The notes beneath the pieces were generated by a model. It worked only from the letters and a program-made list of their open reading frames with translations, had not been told where the DNA came from and made no database searches. Positions 1-8,402 of a DNA stretch of 46,084 nt are shown one piece after another. How positions within the stretch are numbered: position 1 is the first letter of the stretch; the number at the start of each line of letters is the position of its first letter. The stretch comes from Elusimicrobiota bacterium (GTDB lineage Bacteria > Elusimicrobiota > Elusimicrobia > Elusimicrobiales > UBA9959): positions 1-46,084 of the forward strand of contig JAPLKJ010000267.1 of assembly GCA_026388125.1 (NCBI GenBank), given 5' to 3'. A program made the position numbers and the translations under genes.

Positions 1-708
1 GATAAAGGTGGCCACAAAGATGTTGGCCGGGTGTTCGTAGATCTCGTTGGGCGTGCCTACCTGCTGGATCTTGCCTTCCTGCAGGATCACTATCTTGTCG
101 GTCATGGTCATGGCTTCTATCTGGTCGTGCGTGACGTAGATCACCGTGCCCTTGACCTTCTTGAACAGCAGCCTGAGCTCGCCGCGGGTCTTGTCCCTGA
201 GCTTGGCGTCCAGGTTGCTGAGCGGCTCGTCGAGCAGAAAAACCTTGGGATTGCGCACCAAGGCGCGGGCCAGCGCCACGCGCTGCCGCTGTCCGCCGCT
301 CAAAGCGCGGGGTTTGCGCTCCAGCAGAGCCTCGAGGCCGAGCATCTCGGTGGTGGTCTTAACGCGGGACGCTATTTCCGCCTTATCCACTTTCCTGAGC
401 CGGAGGCCCAGCGAGATATTGTCCTCTACCGAGAAATGCGGGTACAGGGCGTAGTTCTGGAACACGAAGGCCATGTCCCGGTCGCGCGGAGCCACCCGGT
501 TCATATCGCGCGCGCCTATGGCGACTTTGCCGGACGTCTGGTCCTCGAGACCCGCTATTATCCGCAGCAGGGTGGTCTTGCCGCAGCCGGAAGGGCCCAG
601 CAGCGAAACGAACTCCGTGTCCTTGACCGTGAACGAGATGTCCCGCAGCACCGGGCGCGGGGCGCCTTCGAAGGTCTTGGAGATATTGCTAAGTTCTACT
701 TCAGCCAT
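1..708 (-). CDS. Sugar ABC transporter ATP-binding protein (MalK/UgpC/MsmX type), partial
   Basis: This is the cytoplasmic ATPase that would power the sugar importer encoded by the two permease genes upstream. The 236 visible residues start at the ATG at 708 and run off the window, so the C-terminal regulatory TOBE region is missing. All core ABC motifs are readable: Walker A GPSGCGKTT (about residues 38-46), Q-loop FQNYAL (Q84), signature LSGGQ (137-141), Walker B VFLLDEP (156-162) and the switch His in THD (H194). The order and spacing match the carbohydrate (CUT1) family. It lies 10 bases after the GH35 gene in the same direction and is the last visible gene of the operon. The substrate cannot be read from the ATPase itself. 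Confidence 0.93.
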   Translation of the reverse strand, partial: MAEVELSNISKTFEGAPRPVLRDISFTVKDTEFVSLLGPSGCGKTTLLRIIAGLEDQTSGKVAIGARDMNRVAPRDRDMAFVFQNYALYPHFSVEDNISLGLRLRKVDKAEIASRVKTTTEMLGLEALLERKPRALSGGQRQRVALARALVRNPKVFLLDEPLSNLDAKLRDKTRGELRLLFKKVKGTVIYVTHDQIEAMTMTDKIVILQEGKIQQVGTPNEIYEHPANIFVATFI

Positions 709-718
709 ATAAGGTCCC

Positions 719-3055
719 TCAATAGTAGATAGTCAGTTTCCCGGCGGTGCAGCCCGGCTTGTGGCGCATTTTAATCGTTATGTCCTTGTCCCGCGCGCTC
801 GCGGTAACTTTACCCCCCGCCGCCGTAACGGAGGAGATGGCCAGGCCGGCGAAGTCTATCAGGTCCGTTTCAACCGAAGCCGTATTGTAGGCCAGCTCCA
901 TGCCGCGGTCCGTGTAGGCTATGGCGGTTATCTCGCAGGTGGCGTAACGGATCAGGGCGCCGGTCTTTAACTTGTAATGCAGCGGCACTATAACGGCGGA
1001 CCTGTTCCTCATCAGCAGCGGGAACTCTATCCTGTCGCCGTTAAAGTCCGCGGTGATGCGGCCCGGCATCACGTCGTCGTGGAAGTTGGCGACCAGCAGG
1101 AAGCCGGACTCTTTGTCCCGGCGCAGCATGGTGATCAGGTCGTAGCCGCCGGTGCTCACGCTCTTCTTCACTCCCAGTTCCGCGCAGACGGTGTCGAAGG
1201 CCGGCTTGAAGTAGTCGAACTTGTCGGAGAAGTGGAAGCCCAGCAGGCACAGCGTGCCTTTGCCCACCTTGCGCACTATGCCGCAGGGCTTGTTCCTGTA
1301 GACGGCTATCACTTTGTCGTCGGGCAGCAAATTGCCGAAGGTGTTGATATCCTGGTTGTGCAGATAGGTTTCGCGGCCCAGGAAGTCTATGGTGCGGACC
1401 TTATGGGCTTTTTCCGCCGTCAGGCCGAGGGCGTCCAGGAAGACGGGGGTCGGCTTCCAGCCCTTGTCCACGAGGAGGGTCTCGCCGCAGAACAGCAGTT
1501 TGCCCCCCTTATTCACGTAGTTGAACAGCTTACCCTGCGAAGCCGCGTCCATGAACTGGGAGGAGAACACGGCCAGCGCCGGGGCCTTTATGGCCGGGGT
1601 CTTCTGGATATCGGTGAGGCCGGTCTGGTAGCCTGCCAGGTAGGCCTGGCGGGCCAGGCCGTCGAAGAAGAATTCGTTGCGCACGGCGAACATCCTGTCC
1701 GCCATCGGGCCGTCGAGGTATTCGGTATTGTAGTATTCGCCGTAGAAGCCCAGGTCCAGGTCGGCCGCGGGCGGCATGGCCGCCGCGCCCGCGCAGATGC
1801 CGTTCACGAAGGCGCCGAAACTTTTAAGGCTCTTGTAATGGCTGCGCAGCTCGCCGCCGGAGGCCACCGGGGCCTGCCACTCGTGGTAAAGGCCGAACTG
1901 GCCCACGTTGCCCTCGTTGGTGCCGCCGGCGAACATGTAGCAGTTAAGGCCGTTCACGCCGCTCATGAAGGTGGTCTTAAGGTTGAGTTCCACGTCGGCG
2001 GGGTAAAGCCTAGGCTTGTCGCTCAGGACGCCGGTCTGCAGCTCCGCGCAGACTACGGGGGAGCCCTCGGGCGTTATGCTCCTGAGCACGGCGGTGGTGA
2101 TGGCGCTGTCGTGGTAGTTCTCGTAGTCCAGGCGGCGCATCTGGTAGGCGCCCCCGTAAATTACGCCGGGGACTTTCTCGGCGAACTTGCCGAACTTTAT
2201 AGTGGTGGTGGGCGAGTAGATGCCGCGGCCGCGCAGGTCGTAGTCGTAGAACTGCGGGATGTTTGCCAGCACGGGCGTGCGCACGCCCAGCTTCCTGGCC
2301 ATGGCGTGGAGCTTGCCGAAGTAAACGGCGTAGTATTCCTTGTAGTAGTCCCCCCAGTCCAGCAGGCAGCGGAGGTTCTCAGTCCCTTTGTAGGAGGTTT
2401 TATAAGCCGAGTTCAGCTTTTGAACGCTCGAGTATCTTTTTTTAAGGAAGTCGCGGTACATGCGGTCGGAATAGGGCGCGTAGTCGCCGATCTTGCCCAG
2501 CCAGTTGATCATGCCGATCTCGTTGCAGAGCTGGAAGAAAGGAATATTGCCGGCGGGGTGCTGGGCCGCGGTAAGCAGGGGCACCAGCTTTTCGTACCAG
2601 GCCTGCACCTTGGCCAGGAATTTGGGGTTGTTATAGGCGGGCGGGGACTGGTGATGGATGGTCTTCCCCTCGTTGGCGGCCAGGAAGGCCTCCGGGTATT
2701 TTTCGGACAGCCAGTCGGGCAGGCCTTCGTTCATCATCTCGCCGTTGGACACCGGGCCTATGCGCGGGATGAAGAAAAGGCCGCTGGCTTGCACCAGGCG
2801 CATGAATTCCAACAGGTTCCTGCGCGGATGCGTACGCCCGGTAAAGTCGAAAACACCTTCTTTCACCTCGTGCCAGCGCCAGGGGATATAGGAGGCCACG
2901 GCGTTAAGGCCGGCCTCTTTGGCTTTAGCCAGGCGGTCCGCCCAGTCTTTGGGGTCGCACCTGAAGTAATGGAACTCGCCGGAGTAGATAAAGGTCGGCT
3001 TGCCGTTCAGGATGAAGTTGCCGCCGCGCATTTCCGGCGTGGTCAAAGTTCTCAC
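719..3055 (-). CDS. Glycoside hydrolase family 35 protein, candidate beta-1,2-glucosyltransferase or beta-galactosidase
   Basis: This 778-residue protein has a GH35-like (beta/alpha)8 N-terminal half. The N-terminus FIYSGEFHYFR and NAVASYIPWRWHE (about 51-63) are family-typical. The likely acid/base is E179 in FFQLCNEIG and the likely nucleophile is E338 in VVCAELQTG. The second half looks like a glutamine-amidotransferase-like fold plus beta domains, as in large GH35/GH42 enzymes. No signal peptide is visible, so it should be cytoplasmic. Family GH35 is mainly beta-galactosidase, but an Ignavibacterium GH35 member encoded with beta-1,2-glucanase homologues is a beta-1,2-glucosyltransferase. 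The neighbours here (GH94, GH144-like) make that the preferred reading, by inference only. Its start overlaps the stop of the GH94 gene by 4 bases, implying coupled translation. Confidence 0.85.
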   Translation of the reverse strand: MRTLTTPEMRGGNFILNGKPTFIYSGEFHYFRCDPKDWADRLAKAKEAGLNAVASYIPWRWHEVKEGVFDFTGRTHPRRNLLEFMRLVQASGLFFIPRIGPVSNGEMMNEGLPDWLSEKYPEAFLAANEGKTIHHQSPPAYNNPKFLAKVQAWYEKLVPLLTAAQHPAGNIPFFQLCNEIGMINWLGKIGDYAPYSDRMYRDFLKKRYSSVQKLNSAYKTSYKGTENLRCLLDWGDYYKEYYAVYFGKLHAMARKLGVRTPVLANIPQFYDYDLRGRGIYSPTTTIKFGKFAEKVPGVIYGGAYQMRRLDYENYHDSAITTAVLRSITPEGSPVVCAELQTGVLSDKPRLYPADVELNLKTTFMSGVNGLNCYMFAGGTNEGNVGQFGLYHEWQAPVASGGELRSHYKSLKSFGAFVNGICAGAAAMPPAADLDLGFYGEYYNTEYLDGPMADRMFAVRNEFFFDGLARQAYLAGYQTGLTDIQKTPAIKAPALAVFSSQFMDAASQGKLFNYVNKGGKLLFCGETLLVDKGWKPTPVFLDALGLTAEKAHKVRTIDFLGRETYLHNQDINTFGNLLPDDKVIAVYRNKPCGIVRKVGKGTLCLLGFHFSDKFDYFKPAFDTVCAELGVKKSVSTGGYDLITMLRRDKESGFLLVANFHDDVMPGRITADFNGDRIEFPLLMRNRSAVIVPLHYKLKTGALIRYATCEITAIAYTDRGMELAYNTASVETDLIDFAGLAISSVTAAGGKVTASARDKDITIKMRHKPGCTAGKLTIYY

Positions 3056-5361
3056 AGGGTCTCCGTTTTAATTTTGTAGTTCTCGGTCACGACGCCGACG
3101 GGTTTGCCCACGGTTATACGGGTACGTTTGCCGCGCACCAGCCGCTCCATGGTGAAGCCGTCCCACTGCGCCGGCAGCCTGGGGTCCACGATCAGTTTGC
3201 CGTGCTCCACGCGCACGCCCAGCAGGCGCTCGGTCACGCACTTGAACAGCCAGGCCGAGGAGCCGCTGTACCACGTCCACGCGCCTTTGCCCTCGTGGAT
3301 GGATTCGGGGCCCTCTATATTGCCGGGGGTCACGTAAGGCTCGCCCTTGTATTTGTCCGCGTCTTTCATCGACAGCAGCGGCGGGCAGAGCCGCGCCACG
3401 GTCTCGTAAACTTTTTCGGTATTGCCGGCCAGCGCCTGCGCCCAGATGGCCCAGGTGGCCGCGTGGGTGTAAACGCCGCCGTTCTCGCGGATGCCGGGCG
3501 CGTAGCGGGTGAGGTAGCCTATGTTCTTGTCCACCACCGAGTAGGCCGGGGTGAACAGCAGCACGCCGTAATCCCGGTAAAGCCGCCGTTCGGTCATGGC
3601 CATCAGCTTTTTGGCCTGAACGCCATCCACCAGGCCGCTGATCACAGCCCAGGTCTGGGGGTTAAGGTGGAACTTGCCCTGTTTGCAGGCTTCCACGCCC
3701 AGGATCTCGCCGCTGTCCTTGGTGGCCAGCATGAACCTGTCGTCCTTGAAAGCGTGCTTCATCAGGGCTTTCTTTAAATTCTGCGCCGCCAGCTTATAGC
3801 GCGCTGCCCGTTTGTTGTTCTTGTCCTGCCTGGCGCACAGTTCCGTGAAGGAATTAAGCACTACGACGAAGAACTGGGCCAGCCAGACGGATTCGCCTTT
3901 CCACTTTACGCCCACGCCGTTCAAGCCGTCGTTCCAGTCCCCCTCGCCCATCAGCGTAAGGCCGCGCGGGCTGAGGCGCTTGAGCACGCGCTCGATGGAG
4001 GCCACGCAATGCTCGTAGACGGTGCCGGAGCCGCCGTCGAAGTACGCGGCTTTCTCCTTAAGGATGCCGAAGTCGTCCGTTTCGCTTATATAGCCGGCCA
4101 CGACGAAAGGCAGCCACAGCAGGTCGTCGGAGATGTCCGTGAAGCGGCCTTCTTCGGAGATGGGGTGCCACCAATGCTGCACGGTGCCGTCTTTCTTCTG
4201 GTGGGTGGCATGCTCTTTGATCTGGGCCTTGGTCCTGGCGGGGTCCAGCGCCAGCCAGAGCTGGCTGTCCTGCAGCTGGTCGCGGAAGCCGAAGGCGCCG
4301 CCGCACTGGTAATAAGCGGTCCGGCCCAGCAGGCGGCAGGAGATGGTCTGGTATTTAAGCCAGTAATTTATCAGGGCGTCCACGGCGGGCTCGGGGGTTT
4401 TGACGATGAACCGGTTGCAGATCTCGAGCCAGTATTCCTTTGTCTCTTTCAGCAGCGCCTGCGGTTTCCTGAGAGCCTTGATGTAAGCCGGGTAATCCTT
4501 GGCAAAGGTTTCATGCTTGAGCGCGCCCAGTATGAAGTTGATGTCCTTAGTTTCCCCGTCGGCAAGCTCGAAGTCGAACTTCATGGAGACTACGGGTTCG
4601 AAGCCCATGCCTGTCCGGCCGGACAGGGCGCCGCCTTCCTTAAGGAAGCGCGCGTCGTGCCAGGAGTTGTAAGCGCCGAAGATCTCTTCCTTGTCGCAGG
4701 TGTAGGACGAGGGCGCGGCGCTGGCGGCGAAAACGGCGGTGAAAGGCCAGCCTTTGTTCCAGCCGGCGTCGCCGGGCAGCGGCGCGGTCCACAGGTGGGA
4801 ATCGGCCAGGATGGAGTTGGTCTTCTTGTCGAATTTGGTCTTTACGAAAAGGTTATGGAATTCCCGGTGCCAGTCGGGAAAAAAGCCCAGCAGCAGTTCC
4901 AGGTAGCTCACCAGCGAAATATTCCGCTTTTTTCCTGATACGTTCTTCAGCTTCAGTGTCCAGACTTCGCACTTCATGCCCTGCGGCACGAAGATGGTCC
5001 ACTCGGCCTCGAAGCCGTTGGCCTGCGTGTTGAAGACGGTATAGCCCATGCCGTGCACGCAGCTGTATTTTTCGAAAGCGGGTTTGAGCGGCTGCGGGGT
5101 GATGGACCAGGACTGGCCGGTATCGTTGTCGCGCAGCAGCAGGAACTTGCCGCAATGGTCGCCCACGGTGTCCTGCTGCCAGCGGGTTATGCGGTTGAGC
5201 ATGGAATGCTCTAGCCACGAGTAGCCGCCGCCCGCCTGGGAGATAGTTACGCCCCACTGGCCGTTGGAGATGACGTTTATCCAGGGCCTGGGGGTGCGCC
5301 AGTCGGTGACCGTGTAGGAAGCGCCGCCGTCGGAAAAGTGACCGTATTTGTTCTTAAGCAT
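3052..5361 (-). CDS. GH94 family glycoside phosphorylase
   Basis: A 769-residue cytoplasmic GH94 phosphorylase. These enzymes split beta-glucosidic bonds with phosphate to give alpha-glucose-1-phosphate. The N-terminal beta-sandwich begins MLKNKYGHFSDGG with the typical PRPWINVISNG segment (about 25-34). The (alpha/alpha)6 catalytic part carries GFRDQLQDS (358-366), HWWHP (396-400) and MGEGDWNDGLNGVG (471-484), whose DWND contains the general acid. The C-terminal part has YTHAATWAIWAQAL and the family-typical YSGSSAWLF. Characterised GH94 specificities include cellobiose, chitobiose, laminaribiose and 1,2-beta-oligoglucan. The cluster context favours 1,2-beta-oligoglucan phosphorylase, but the sequence alone does not prove it. 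It follows the permease by 3 bases and overlaps the GH35 gene. Confidence 0.9.
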   Translation of the reverse strand: MLKNKYGHFSDGGASYTVTDWRTPRPWINVISNGQWGVTISQAGGGYSWLEHSMLNRITRWQQDTVGDHCGKFLLLRDNDTGQSWSITPQPLKPAFEKYSCVHGMGYTVFNTQANGFEAEWTIFVPQGMKCEVWTLKLKNVSGKKRNISLVSYLELLLGFFPDWHREFHNLFVKTKFDKKTNSILADSHLWTAPLPGDAGWNKGWPFTAVFAASAAPSSYTCDKEEIFGAYNSWHDARFLKEGGALSGRTGMGFEPVVSMKFDFELADGETKDINFILGALKHETFAKDYPAYIKALRKPQALLKETKEYWLEICNRFIVKTPEPAVDALINYWLKYQTISCRLLGRTAYYQCGGAFGFRDQLQDSQLWLALDPARTKAQIKEHATHQKKDGTVQHWWHPISEEGRFTDISDDLLWLPFVVAGYISETDDFGILKEKAAYFDGGSGTVYEHCVASIERVLKRLSPRGLTLMGEGDWNDGLNGVGVKWKGESVWLAQFFVVVLNSFTELCARQDKNNKRAARYKLAAQNLKKALMKHAFKDDRFMLATKDSGEILGVEACKQGKFHLNPQTWAVISGLVDGVQAKKLMAMTERRLYRDYGVLLFTPAYSVVDKNIGYLTRYAPGIRENGGVYTHAATWAIWAQALAGNTEKVYETVARLCPPLLSMKDADKYKGEPYVTPGNIEGPESIHEGKGAWTWYSGSSAWLFKCVTERLLGVRVEHGKLIVDPRLPAQWDGFTMERLVRGKRTRITVGKPVGVVTENYKIKTETL

Positions 5362-5364
5362 CGT

Positions 5365-6198
5365 TTAACCTTTGACCGCGCCGGCTGCTATGCCTTTTAT
5401 GTAATGTTTCTGGGCCATCAGGAAAATGATCACCGCGGGCAGCACCACCACCACGGCGCCCGCCATCAGCAGGCCCCAGTCGGTGTTGTACTGGCCGTTC
5501 AGGCCGGCCAGGGCCACGGGCAGGGTGTACTTGTCCTCGCGCAGCATGATGATGAGCGGCCAGAGGAAATCGTTCCACGCGCCGATAAAGCTGAACACGG
5601 TAAGGGTGGCGATGATGGGCCGGCACAGCGGCAGCATGATGCGCCAGAAGATGGCGAACTCCGAGAAGCCGTCGATGCGGGCCGCTTCCAGGATCTCTTC
5701 CGGGATCTCCGTCATGAACTGGCGGATCATGAAGATGGCGAACACCGCGGCCGTGCCCGGCAGCACCAGCCCGGCGTAAGAATTGAGCAGGCCCATGGAT
5801 TTAAGGATAAGGAACACCGGCAGCATGGTGACCTGGCCCGGCACCATCATGGTGACCAGCAGCAGGGCGAACAGCTTTTCCCGGCCGGGGAATTTCAGCT
5901 TGGCGAAGGCGTAAGCGGCCATGGCGTTGAACAGCACGGACAGGACCGTGATGCTTACCGCGTAGATCACGCTGTTGAAGAAGTGCAGCCACATGTTGAC
6001 CGCGGCGAAAAGGTTCCTGTAGCCGTCCAGCGTCCAGAGCTGCGGCAGGATGGTCGGGGTCTTGGTGAAGATCTCGCCAGGGCTCTTGAACGACGTGGAC
6101 AGCATCCAGACGAACGGAAAAAGTGTGATGACTACGGACACCAGCATGAAGGCGTAGAAAACGAACTTATAGGCGGGCGAATGCCGGACGGCGGCCAT
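5365..6198 (-). CDS. Carbohydrate ABC transporter permease (MalG/UgpE family)
   Basis: A 277-residue inner-membrane permease with about six transmembrane helices. The start is set at the ATG at 6198 because it gives MAAVRHSPAYKFVFYAFMLV, a normal short cytoplasmic N-terminus and first helix; longer in-frame extensions read antisense to the neighbouring permease. The cytoplasmic EAA loop that docks the ATPase is clear: EAARIDGFSEFAIFWRIMLP. The stretch FVWMLSTSFKSPGEIF after helix 1 is typical of the MalG side of CUT1 importers. The start codon shares one base with the stop of the fused binding-protein/permease gene (TGATG), so the two halves of the channel are probably translated together. 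Confidence 0.94.
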   Translation of the reverse strand: MAAVRHSPAYKFVFYAFMLVSVVITLFPFVWMLSTSFKSPGEIFTKTPTILPQLWTLDGYRNLFAAVNMWLHFFNSVIYAVSITVLSVLFNAMAAYAFAKLKFPGREKLFALLLVTMMVPGQVTMLPVFLILKSMGLLNSYAGLVLPGTAAVFAIFMIRQFMTEIPEEILEAARIDGFSEFAIFWRIMLPLCRPIIATLTVFSFIGAWNDFLWPLIIMLREDKYTLPVALAGLNGQYNTDWGLLMAGAVVVVLPAVIIFLMAQKHYIKGIAAGAVKG

Positions 6199-8402
6199 CA
6201 GAAGTTCCCCTCCATCTTTTTCTGGACCCTGAACTGCACGGCGGTGAAAGCGAAGATCAGCCCGAACAGGATGTAGGCCATGGCCGAGGCGTAGCCCAGG
6301 TTGTAGAACTTGAAGCCCTGCTGGTACATGTACAGCACCACGGACATGGTCGAGTTCAGCGGGCCGCCGCCGGTCATGATGTAAGGCTCGGCGAAGAACT
6401 GCAGGTAGCCGATGGTGGTCATCACGATCACGAAGAAGGCGGTGTTCCTGAGCATGGGCAGCGTGATGTACCAGAATTCCTGCCGGGTGCTGGCCCCGTC
6501 GAGCGCTATGGATTCGTAGAGCGAATCGGGGATGGACTGCAGCGCGGCCACGAAGATGATGGTGTTGTAGCCGAAGCCCTTCCACACCGCCATCAGGATC
6601 AGCGACGGCAGCGCCAGCCATTGGTTGGACAGCCAGTTCTGCCCGGGCAGGCCGACATAGCTGAGCGCCAGGTTGAACAGGCCGAACTCCGGGTTGTACA
6701 GCCACCGCCAGATCATGGCCACGGCCACCATGGTGGTGATAACAGGGATAAAGTAAGCCACCCGGAAGAAAGCCTTGGCCCGCAGCACCTGCGCGTTCAG
6801 CGCCAGCGCCATGGCGAGGGAAAGCGTAACGCTTACCGGCACGCCGATAAAAGCGAACACCAGGGTATTGCGCAGGCCGGCCAGGAAGACCGGGTCCCGC
6901 AGCAGGCCGGAGTAATTCTCCAGGCCTACGAAAACCACCTTGCTCCAGTCGTTGACGCCGTACATGTTCCAGTTGGTCATGCTGGCGATGAACGAGGCGA
7001 TGATGGGGATAAAAAGGAAGACGGCCAGGATCAGCACCGCCGGCAGCAGGAACAGGAGGGCTATGGGCTGGAACTTGCCGCCGGGAGCGGCGCGGGGGCC
7101 TTTCCTGAGATGGAGGAGCACGGCGCAGACCGGGAGCAGGAAGAGGAACAGCGCCAGGCCTATTTTGAACGCCACGCTCTGCTGCCGTTCGGACTTGGCG
7201 AGGATCTTTTCTATGCGGGCTGAGAGTTTTTCACGGGCGGCCTGCGGAGTGACCCTGCCGAAAACCGCTTCTTCCACGGCGTCGTTGATATTGCCGGCTA
7301 TGTTCTCCCACTCCGCCACCTGGGGCGGCGCTTTGGCAGTATCCAGCTCTACCCTGAAGGAGGCCAGCTGCGGGTTCTTGGCGAGGGCCGGGGCCAGCCA
7401 GGCTTTGCGGCTGGCGGGCAGGTCGCCGGACAGGGTGTACCATCGGGCCTGCATCTCCGGCCCGGCCAGGAACTCCATGAACTTCCAGGCAAGGGCTTTG
7501 TTGGGCGAGCTCCTGAACAGCACCAGGTTGCAGCCGCCCATGAAGGAGGCGCGCTTTTCCCCCGCCGGCAGCGGGGCGGTGGCCCAGCGCCCGTTCAAGA
7601 GCGGCTTGTTGGTCTGCAACTGGGAGATCATCCACGGGCCGGATATAAAAACTGGATAGTTTCCTGACTCGATAGCCGTAAGCTGGTCCGTGTCGTTGCC
7701 GCCTTCCAGCGGCGCAAGGTCCTCGTCGAAGAACCGCTTGAGGTAGCCTATGGTGCCTTCGAACTTGCCGGCGGTAAGCGGCGAGTCTTTAAGCAGTTCG
7801 CCGCCGTTCTGCCAGTAGAACATCAGGAAGATCTGCCAGTCGTTGGTGGGCAGCGAGAAAGCGTAACCGCCGTTCTTGGAAGCCTTCAGCGCTTTGGAGA
7901 ATTTGTAGAAGCTTTCCCAATCGGCAGGTAATTTTTTATAGCCGGCTTTGGCGGCCAGGTCCGTGCGGTAGTACATTACCCGCGTGTCCACGTACCAGGG
8001 CAGTCCGTACCATTTGTCCTGGTAGTAATTGGAATCGCGCGCGCCGGGGAAGAAGTCCGCGGTGTCGAGCGCTGAAGATCCCATGAATCCGTCCAGCGGT
8101 TCGATGGCGTTCATGGCCCTGAATTCCGGCATCCAGGTGGTGCCCATCTGGCTGATGTCCGGCGCCATGTTCCCCACCACCGCGGTTACCAGCTTTTCGT
8201 GCGCCCCCGTCCACGGTATGCCCTGCGTTACTACTTTTACGCCGGGGTTCCGGGCCTCAAAAATTTCCGCCGCCTGGCGTATAAGCTTGCCTTCCGCGCC
8301 TATGGCCCAGACGTTAAGCTGCTCACCAGCAAATACGGTGACGCTGCCCTGGCATAAGAGTATGCCGAGCGCCGCGTAAAACACCTTATTCTTTAAGATC
8401 AT
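6198..8402 (-). CDS. Fused extracellular solute-binding protein and ABC permease (MalE-MalF-like)
   Basis: A 734-residue single-chain fusion. Residues 1-26 form a signal peptide or anchor (ALGILLCQGSVTVFA). Residues 27 to about 405 are a family-1 sugar-binding protein: LNVWAIGAEG near the N-terminus, GNMAPDISQMG (77-87), WYGLPWYVDTRVMYY (131-145) and FISGPWMIS (252-260). A hydrophobic helix at about 412-432 is followed by a basic linker (HLRKGPR) and a MalF-type permease from about 446. The EAA-like loop SIALDGASTRQEFWYITLPM (631-650) marks the permease. This topology puts the binding domain outside and returns the chain to the cytoplasm before the first permease helix. CUT1 importers usually have separate binding proteins. 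Reading is continuous with no stop. It overlaps the upstream hydrolase gene by 4 bases. Confidence 0.93.
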   Translation of the reverse strand: MILKNKVFYAALGILLCQGSVTVFAGEQLNVWAIGAEGKLIRQAAEIFEARNPGVKVVTQGIPWTGAHEKLVTAVVGNMAPDISQMGTTWMPEFRAMNAIEPLDGFMGSSALDTADFFPGARDSNYYQDKWYGLPWYVDTRVMYYRTDLAAKAGYKKLPADWESFYKFSKALKASKNGGYAFSLPTNDWQIFLMFYWQNGGELLKDSPLTAGKFEGTIGYLKRFFDEDLAPLEGGNDTDQLTAIESGNYPVFISGPWMISQLQTNKPLLNGRWATAPLPAGEKRASFMGGCNLVLFRSSPNKALAWKFMEFLAGPEMQARWYTLSGDLPASRKAWLAPALAKNPQLASFRVELDTAKAPPQVAEWENIAGNINDAVEEAVFGRVTPQAAREKLSARIEKILAKSERQQSVAFKIGLALFLFLLPVCAVLLHLRKGPRAAPGGKFQPIALLFLLPAVLILAVFLFIPIIASFIASMTNWNMYGVNDWSKVVFVGLENYSGLLRDPVFLAGLRNTLVFAFIGVPVSVTLSLAMALALNAQVLRAKAFFRVAYFIPVITTMVAVAMIWRWLYNPEFGLFNLALSYVGLPGQNWLSNQWLALPSLILMAVWKGFGYNTIIFVAALQSIPDSLYESIALDGASTRQEFWYITLPMLRNTAFFVIVMTTIGYLQFFAEPYIMTGGGPLNSTMSVVLYMYQQGFKFYNLGYASAMAYILFGLIFAFTAVQFRVQKKMEGNF

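Noticed and set aside
977-3079. Long 700-residue plus-strand open frame
   Set aside because: It is antisense to the GH35 gene, has no family motifs or ribosome site, and reflects high-GC codon bias on the opposite strand.
6199-6705. Longer N-terminus for the MalG-type permease
   Set aside because: The extension is an out-of-frame reading of the fused permease, with His/Arg-rich composition. The ATG at 6198 gives a normal membrane protein.
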